From Saliterribacillus persicus (GTDB lineage: Bacteria > Bacillota > Bacilli > Bacillales > Amphibacillaceae), in assembly GCF_003337485.1 (NCBI RefSeq), contig NZ_QPJJ01000001.1, positions 310,001-374,000 on the forward strand: 64,000 nt of DNA, in the 5' to 3' direction. The position numbers and the translations under genes are program-made. Of the stretch, positions 59,512 through 64,000 are shown one piece after another. The first letter of the stretch is position 1; each line of letters starts with the position of its first letter. Below the pieces are notes generated by a model. It saw nothing but the letters and a program-made list of their open reading frames with translations, had not been told where the DNA came from and did not search any database.

Positions 59512-60054
59512 TTAACCAAAAAGAAGATGCAATCCTGCTGCAAAAAGGATGGAGCCTCCTAGTAATTCACTGTTGTTACCAAGATAATGGTGGGTTTTTT
59601 TGCTGATAATGAGTCCGCACCAGGTGAAAAGGGTGGCGGTGATGCCGAACATAAGAATAGCGATGAGTGTTTTGGTGCCGGACAGGCCTAGGCTGATGCC
59701 TACGGAGAAGCTGTCGAGACTGACGCTAAGGGCAAATAAGAGGAGTGCTGTTCCGACTGGGGCTGGGATAATTTTATGCTCGGAAAAGAAGCGATGGAGA
59801 ATCATTTGTACGCCAATCGCACAAAGGATTAAGCCGGCGCCTAAAAGGGCAATGCTTTCGAGTTTGCTGGAGATCAAGGTACCTAGAATTAAGCCGAGAA
59901 GTGGCATGATAATATGAAAGACCCCGATAATGAGGCCGATCATGAAGATTCGTTTTAGCCTTATTGGTTGTAAGCCGATTCCGAGACTGGCGGAGAAGGC
60001 ATCCATGGCTAAGGCGATTGAGATTCCGATCATTTCTAGTGCGATTTGATTCAT
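59512..60054 (-). CDS. mntP: Manganese efflux pump MntP
   Basis: 180 aa from the ATG at 60054 (AAGGGAG nine bases upstream; the earlier ATG at 60078 has no site). Six membrane helices in two DUF204 repeats with SIALAMDAFSASLGIG and SVSLDSFSVGISLGL, the Asp-containing transport motifs. It exports Mn2+. Only 71 bp separate it from ywlC and no yybP-ykoY riboswitch is seen. The 240 bp downstream (59269-59511) hold no gene. Confidence 0.93.
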   Translation of the reverse strand: MNQIALEMIGISIALAMDAFSASLGIGLQPIRLKRIFMIGLIIGVFHIIMPLLGLILGTLISSKLESIALLGAGLILCAIGVQMILHRFFSEHKIIPAPVGTALLLFALSVSLDSFSVGISLGLSGTKTLIAILMFGITATLFTWCGLIISKKTHHYLGNNSELLGGSILFAAGLHLLFG

Positions 60055-60125
60055 CGTCGTTCGCTCCCTTTTGGACATGCTAGTTGAGTCTATGTCCGGG
60101 AGCTGTTAAATATGTTTGATTTTTA

Positions 60126-61169
60126 CTACTGTTTAATTTCCTTTGTTGCGGCTTTTTGTAGTCTGTTCATGATTGCTTGGCCGACGCCTTGATCTGTAAA
60201 GGTTTCGCATAGAATGATGTCAATTTCTTTTTCATTAAAGAAGCGGAGTGCGTCGTATAAATGCTTGGCAATCGTTTTTAAATCAGAACGCGTGCCAATT
60301 TGTTTAATGTGACTTGCTTGTAATTCGTTTGCAAGTTCTTCGCTAGCGATCACACCGACTTTCTTCGATTCGCTTATGAGCTGGTCGATTTGCGCTTGGA
60401 AAAATGCCGTGTCGCCTTGAATAAGATGAAGCGGTGCATCCGGTTCGTAATGATTATATTTCATACCTGGTGCTTTCGGTTGTTCGGTCGATTGTTTTAA
60501 TGCTTGATCGACTAACACCTCACCGACGACTGCTTCCATTTCCTCTTTTGTCACGCCACCTGGGCGCAGAATAAGCGGAAGCTCACCTGTACAATCAACA
60601 ACTGTTGACTCGACACCCACGCCTGCCTCTCCTCCATCAACGATTCCAGCGATCTTTTGATTGAGGTCCTGGAATACATGGATGGCTTGAGTCGGACTCG
60701 GCTTTCCTGAGGTGTTAGCGCTCGGTGCTGCTAAAGGTCTGCCTGACGCTTCGATTAAGGCACGTGCGACGGTGTGATCTGGAATTCTGATCGCAATGGT
60801 ATCAAGGCCAGCAGTAACTATACTAGCGATTTTTTGATTACTTTTTAAAATCACAGTTAACGGGCCTGGCATAAAAGCATCAATTAATTTTTCAGCTATT
60901 TGCGGGATTTCTGTTACATATGTTTTAATTTGCGCTTTTTCTGCCACATGAACGATCAGCGGGTTATCCGCAGGACGACCTTTCGCCTGGAAAATTTTCG
61001 CGACTGCATCAGAATTGGTGGCATCTGCTCCGAGTCCATAAACGGTTTCGGTTGGAAATGCCACCACTTCTCCAGCTTGAAGCAGGGTTGCCGCTTCTGC
61101 TATTTTTTTATTTTCTTGTTGGATATTATTTGGATCTATTGTCCAATAATGTGTCTCTTTTTCTATCAT
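60126..61169 (-). CDS. ywlC: Threonylcarbamoyl-AMP synthase (TsaC/Sua5)
   Basis: 347 aa. An N-terminal YrdC domain (about 22-210) with GEVVAFPTETVYGLGADA and KGRPADNPLIVHV, then a Sua5-type C-terminal domain joined by the linker with PGMKYNHYEPDAPL. It makes threonylcarbamoyl-AMP from Thr, bicarbonate and ATP for the t6A modification of ANN-decoding tRNAs. Upstream lies a DnaA-box cluster. Confidence 0.95.
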   Translation of the reverse strand: MIEKETHYWTIDPNNIQQENKKIAEAATLLQAGEVVAFPTETVYGLGADATNSDAVAKIFQAKGRPADNPLIVHVAEKAQIKTYVTEIPQIAEKLIDAFMPGPLTVILKSNQKIASIVTAGLDTIAIRIPDHTVARALIEASGRPLAAPSANTSGKPSPTQAIHVFQDLNQKIAGIVDGGEAGVGVESTVVDCTGELPLILRPGGVTKEEMEAVVGEVLVDQALKQSTEQPKAPGMKYNHYEPDAPLHLIQGDTAFFQAQIDQLISESKKVGVIASEELANELQASHIKQIGTRSDLKTIAKHLYDALRFFNEKEIDIILCETFTDQGVGQAIMNRLQKAATKEIKQ

Positions 61170-61201
61170 GGTTATTCCCTCTCTAGCGATTTACGTTTAA
61201 T

Positions 61202-61439
61202 TGTGGATAAGTGCTGTTTTGTTCCACATTTTATCCACAGTCGCTGGTGCGGATTAGCTTTATTTATTATGGTTATCCACATTATCCACAGGTCGTGGTC
61301 AATTATAAACTTTTTTGAAACCAGTCCTGCATCTTTTCCTTTTCAGTTAGTGTATCGATTGCAGGAGTTGAGTCTGCTCGCTTATACTCTAACCAAAGTA
61401 CGAGCTGTTTGACTGCTTCTTTATCCACTTTTATCCACA
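61202..61439. promoter_or_regulatory. DnaA-box cluster upstream of ywlC
   Basis: Perfect TTATCCACA boxes on the plus strand at 61231-61239, 61273-61281, 61282-61290 (directly abutting) and 61431-61439, one on the minus strand at 61202-61210, and a one-mismatch box (TTATCCACT) at 61421-61429. The last two lie inside the upstream coding region. A ywlC-proximal DnaA-binding cluster is known in B. subtilis, so this is likely the same regulatory site, titrating DnaA or controlling ywlC. Confidence 0.85.
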
Positions 61440-61716
61440 GCATCTCTTTTTTTTGTTGTTTTGCTATTTGTTCTGCTGCCTCAAACAAAAGAAGCGGCAT
61501 TTCCACTCGACTTTTTGGTTGGACAAATAGAGAACGTAGCCAAACTGCTTGTTCGTCTATAGTCGTTAAGGAGAAAAAGCCTAGTAATTCCTCATTCTCT
61601 GTTAAAAAGTAACCGGATTGATTTTCGCTGACATGCTCTTTGATCGATTGATCAGCTTGACTGAAAAATGCTTCGACCTTTTCTACGGCAACGTCTTGGG
61701 TTTCTAAAATATCCAT
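61303..61716 (-). CDS. GNAT-like protein (YwlB position)
   Basis: 137 aa. The centre has a weak GNAT pattern: SGYFLTENEELLGFFSL, VWLRSLFVQPKSRVEMPLLLFEAAEQIAKQ, with the acetyl-CoA loop (R/Q-x-x-G-x-G/A) not conserved. It may be a degenerate acetyltransferase or a regulator. B. subtilis has ywlB, an acetyltransferase-like gene, in this place, but I cannot prove orthology. ATG behind AGGAGATGAG. Confidence 0.7.
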   Translation of the reverse strand: MDILETQDVAVEKVEAFFSQADQSIKEHVSENQSGYFLTENEELLGFFSLTTIDEQAVWLRSLFVQPKSRVEMPLLLFEAAEQIAKQQKKEMLWIKVDKEAVKQLVLWLEYKRADSTPAIDTLTEKEKMQDWFQKSL

Positions 61717-61786
61717 TCACTCATCTCCTATTCTATCGTTCTTCTCTCTATTAATCTATGAATAGAATGGACATGTATGCTAGATT

Positions 61787-62455
61787 TTAATTAAACCACG
61801 TCATAAAGAAAAATTGGAACTTGATTTCTTCGTCATCTTCCTGTTTTTCTTCGCTTTCTTTATTTGAATTGCTGGATTCCTTATCAGTAACTTGTTGGTC
61901 TTTTTGGGCTTCTTTATCTTCTGCTTCTTTTTCTTGTTCGTGGTCCTCTACTGTAGTTCCGAAAGAGAAATCTAAAAAGCATAGCGGCGGGAAGACAACG
62001 CACCACCAGTTCGCACCTTTTCCCTCACCTAAGGTGATAAGAATAGCTTCATATTTACCTGCTGGGTAAAGATAGTCACCGTATAGTTTTGTAGGAAACT
62101 CGACACTATCATCATAATCAACCGTGTGGGAAATCTCTAAATCTAGTTTTTGCAATTCATTTTTGACGATTTCATCGATTTCAGGAAGTCGCGATTCGAT
62201 TAAATTACGCGCCTTTTCGATATCCGCCATCTCTTCTACCCACTTGGTCACTTCTTCATTAACCGCATCACGGATTTGTCTTTTTACTTGTTGATCTTTT
62301 TCATCATCACTATTAGCTAAAATGCGAAGTCGGATCGCATCGTCTGGTATAACGGTAACGTCAAGCTTTTCTTCTTTTTGATCCCCTGAAAACGTCGGTA
62401 CTGGAAAGAAGCTAATAACTAAAGCTACTACGAGCAACATGATTAATTTTTTCAT
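61787..62455 (-). CDS. spoIIR: Stage II sporulation protein R
   Basis: 222 aa. A signal peptide (1-23) is followed by AIRLRILANSDDEKDQQVKR and the end block NWWCVVFPPLCFLDFSFGTTVE, both typical. It is made in the forespore, exported to the intermembrane space and activates SpoIIGA to process pro-sigma-E. The tail after 175 is acidic. It has its own sigma-F-type promoter. Confidence 0.96.
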   Translation of the reverse strand: MKKLIMLLVVALVISFFPVPTFSGDQKEEKLDVTVIPDDAIRLRILANSDDEKDQQVKRQIRDAVNEEVTKWVEEMADIEKARNLIESRLPEIDEIVKNELQKLDLEISHTVDYDDSVEFPTKLYGDYLYPAGKYEAILITLGEGKGANWWCVVFPPLCFLDFSFGTTVEDHEQEKEAEDKEAQKDQQVTDKESSNSNKESEEKQEDDEEIKFQFFFMTWFN

Positions 62456-62495
62456 TTTTATTCCCCTCGAAAATCTGACTTTTTATTTAGCCATC

Positions 62496-62523
62496 AGTAT
62501 CGCCGAGAGGAATATTTTTAAAC
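62496..62523 (-). promoter_or_regulatory. Sigma-F-type promoter of spoIIR
   Basis: Minus strand GTTTA (62523-62519), 14-bp spacer, GGCGATACT (62504-62496). The -10 box fits GGnnAnAMT fully; -35 has one mismatch. spoIIR is a sigma-F gene in B. subtilis. Confidence 0.75.
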
Positions 62524-62526
62524 AAA

Positions 62527-63456
62527 TTATTCTTTTATTTTTGCCGACACGATTCGATCTTTTCCACTGATGTCTTGGATAACTTCTGCTTCTGCATGTG
62601 GAAATACCTCTTTAATTATGCTCTTAACAGCTTCGCCTTGAGTCATTCCAATTTCAAAGAAAAGCATGCCGTTTGGAGTTAATACGTGTTTTGCTTGTTG
62701 GATAATTGCTTGATAAGCGGCTAAACCATTTTCTTCAGCGAATAAAGCAAGTGCTGGATCAAAATTTTTCACCGTGTCAGATAAGGTTTTCTTTTCTTCA
62801 TACGCGATATAGGGAGGGTTCGAGACAATAATCTCCGCTTTAATCTTTCGTTCGATTAACGGCTCCAAATAGCTTCCCTGAAAAAATGTAATAGTAGCAT
62901 CATGCTTTGATGCATTTTTTTTAGCAACCTCTAGCGCATCCTCAGAAATATCCGTAGCAATGAGACGTGCACCAACCATCTCATGAAACAACGATATCGC
63001 AATCACACCACTGCCCGTCCCAACATCCACAATCGTCGGAGCGGGACTATTTTCGTTCGTGGTGACAGGCACCACCTGACGATTAGCACTCTCAAACTCG
63101 TGACTTAGGGGCAAAATGTTCGCGGTGCCAGGCACCACCTTTACGAGCTCTTCTGTCTCGGGTCTTGGTATGAGTACGTGTTTATTTACGTGATAGGTGC
63201 GGTCTAGGAATGTTTCTTGTCCGGTTAGGTGTTGGACGGGTATGCCGGACTTTACATGTTGGGTGATTTTTTCTTTGTATGTTACTGCTATGTCTTTGGG
63301 CACTGGCTCGCGCAAGCTACTGATTAGTTGTACCTTATTTATGCCTAGCTCATGCATTAAAAGAATCTCTCCAACACGGGGCTCGCGGTTACCTTTTTCT
63401 AAAAAAAGAGAAGCCCAGCGTAGGGCTTCTTGTATGGTCATTTCTGTGTTTTCCAT
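62527..63456 (-). CDS. prmC: Peptide chain release factor N5-glutamine methyltransferase
   Basis: 309 aa. An N-terminal helical domain, SAM motif VDVGTGSGVIAISL (143-156) and the catalytic SNPPYIAY motif. It methylates the Gln of the GGQ motif in RF1, encoded just upstream. Between RPETEE (98-103) and the SAM motif there are 39 residues where B. subtilis has about 20; the extra part holds VVPGT and VVPVTT copies of a DNA repeat. It overlaps no neighbour; prfA ends 3 bp upstream. Confidence 0.95.
   Translation of the reverse strand: MENTEMTIQEALRWASLFLEKGNREPRVGEILLMHELGINKVQLISSLREPVPKDIAVTYKEKITQHVKSGIPVQHLTGQETFLDRTYHVNKHVLIPRPETEELVKVVPGTANILPLSHEFESANRQVVPVTTNENSPAPTIVDVGTGSGVIAISLFHEMVGARLIATDISEDALEVAKKNASKHDATITFFQGSYLEPLIERKIKAEIIVSNPPYIAYEEKKTLSDTVKNFDPALALFAEENGLAAYQAIIQQAKHVLTPNGMLFFEIGMTQGEAVKSIIKEVFPHAEAEVIQDISGKDRIVSAKIKE
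63061..63139. repeat. Two copies of a GGTGNCAGGCACCACC repeat inside prmC
   Basis: GGTGACAGGCACCACC at 63061-63076 and GGTGCCAGGCACCACC at 63124-63139, in direct orientation and each partly palindromic (GGTGCC..GGCACC). They bound the extra segment of PrmC. I recall such GGTGCCAGGCACC sequences as scattered repeats in Bacillaceae genomes. Confidence 0.8.
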
Positions 63457-63459
63457 GGG

Positions 63460-64000
63460 TTATTCCCCAATCTGTTCCATTTTTTTAGCTTGCTCTTCCA
63501 TGACAAGGGCATCGATCACTTCGGAAAGCTTTCCTTCTAGAATCTGATCAAGCTTTTGAATCGTTAGACCAATACGGTGGTCCGTAACACGGTTTTGTGG
63601 GAAGTTATAGGTACGAATACGTTCAGAACGATCTCCAGAACCAACTGCAGATTTTCTTGTTTGATCGTATTCTGCCTGTGCTTCACGTTGAAATTTATCA
63701 TATATACGTGCACGTAATACCTTCATTGCTTTTTCTTTGTTTTTAATTTGTGATTTTTCATCCTGACACGAAACCACAATACCGGTTGGCTCGTGTGTTA
63801 AACGAACTGCTGACATAGTAGTGTTAACACTTTGTCCGCCAGGTCCACTTGACGTAAACGTATCTACACGAATATCATTTTCATGGACATCGACTTCCAC
63901 TTCTTCTGCTTCTGGTAAAACTACAACCGTAGCAGTGGAGGTATGAATACGTCCGCCAGATTCTGTTTCTGGTACACGTTGCACGCGGTGTGCACCGTTT
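63460..64000 (-). CDS. prfA: Peptide chain release factor 1 (C-terminal part)
   Basis: Open to the right edge, so the start is outside. Visible 180 codons begin [17 protein letters not shown], contain the GGQ motif in [12 protein letters not shown] for peptidyl-tRNA hydrolysis, and end with the usual helical tail. RF1 reads UAA and UAG. The codon-recognition domain should lie mostly beyond 64000. Followed by its methyltransferase prmC. Confidence 0.97.
   Translation of the reverse strand, partial: NGAHRVQRVPETESGGRIHTSTATVVVLPEAEEVEVDVHENDIRVDTFTSSGPGGQSVNTTMSAVRLTHEPTGIVVSCQDEKSQIKNKEKAMKVLRARIYDKFQREAQAEYDQTRKSAVGSGDRSERIRTYNFPQNRVTDHRIGLTIQKLDQILEGKLSEVIDALVMEEQAKKMEQIGE

Noticed and set aside
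60055-60125. Manganese riboswitch before mntP
   Set aside because: Only 71 bp separate ywlC and mntP, and no yybP-ykoY motif can be made out.

Overview
The window comes from a low-GC, endospore-forming, flagellated Gram-positive bacterium of the Bacillaceae. It carries spoIID, spoIIQ, spoIIR and spoIIID, a complete F1Fo-ATPase operon, flhO/flhP, and the gene order prfA-prmC-spoIIR-ywlC-mntP-ywlE-rpiB-ywlG-glyA-upp-mnaA-atp-murA-spoIID-spoIIQ-spoIIID-mbl-flhO-flhP-fabZ, which matches the left replication arm of Bacillus subtilis. I cannot name the genus from sequence alone. Almost all core genes lie on the minus strand.

Bases 1 to about 24,000 are an AT-rich accessory island for cell-surface polymers. 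It opens with a truncated subtilase whose C-terminal part is a long run of alternating SH3-like repeats, divergent from a polysaccharide pyruvyl transferase. Next come nested, decayed insertion sequences (a broken IS3-family element between the ends of what looks like a gutted IS21-type element) and a small lipoprotein. An O-acylation gene set follows (alpha/beta hydrolase, MBOAT acyltransferase, SGNH protein). Then comes a glucosaminidase with the same two SH3 repeat types. The island ends with a seven-gene operon: two GT4 glycosyltransferases, UDP-ManNAc dehydrogenase, a TagG/TagH exporter, a small coiled-coil protein and a two-domain glycosyltransferase. UDP-ManNAc for the dehydrogenase can come from MnaA, encoded about 30 kb away. 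The simplest reading is synthesis, acylation and export of a ManNAc-uronate wall glycopolymer, plus wall enzymes that bind the same wall.

From 24 to 31 kb there are two lipoproteins, an RND efflux pump with a lipoprotein adaptor and a TetR regulator (YerO/SwrC-like, with a clear 20-bp operator), and a NERD/zinc-ribbon protein. From 31 to 64 kb the chromosome is conserved core: fabZ, flhP/flhO, mbl, spoIIID, spoIIQ, spoIID, murA, ywmB, ywzB, the atp operon, a Vpr-like protease, mnaA, upp, glyA, ywlG, rpiB, a chemotaxis receptor, ywlE, mntP, ywlC, a GNAT-like gene, spoIIR, prmC and the 3' part of prfA.

Regulatory signals that can be read include a strong housekeeping promoter for atp, sigma-F-type promoters for spoIIQ and spoIIR, a good promoter for the polysaccharide operon, a DnaA-box cluster upstream of ywlC, and many intrinsic terminators. 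The most unusual unexplained structures are arrays of degenerate 20- and 21-bp units with an exact period in three intergenic regions, an in-frame repeat insertion in PrmC, an insertion in YwlE, and a previously unlisted 43-codon ORF with its own ribosome binding site and terminator.
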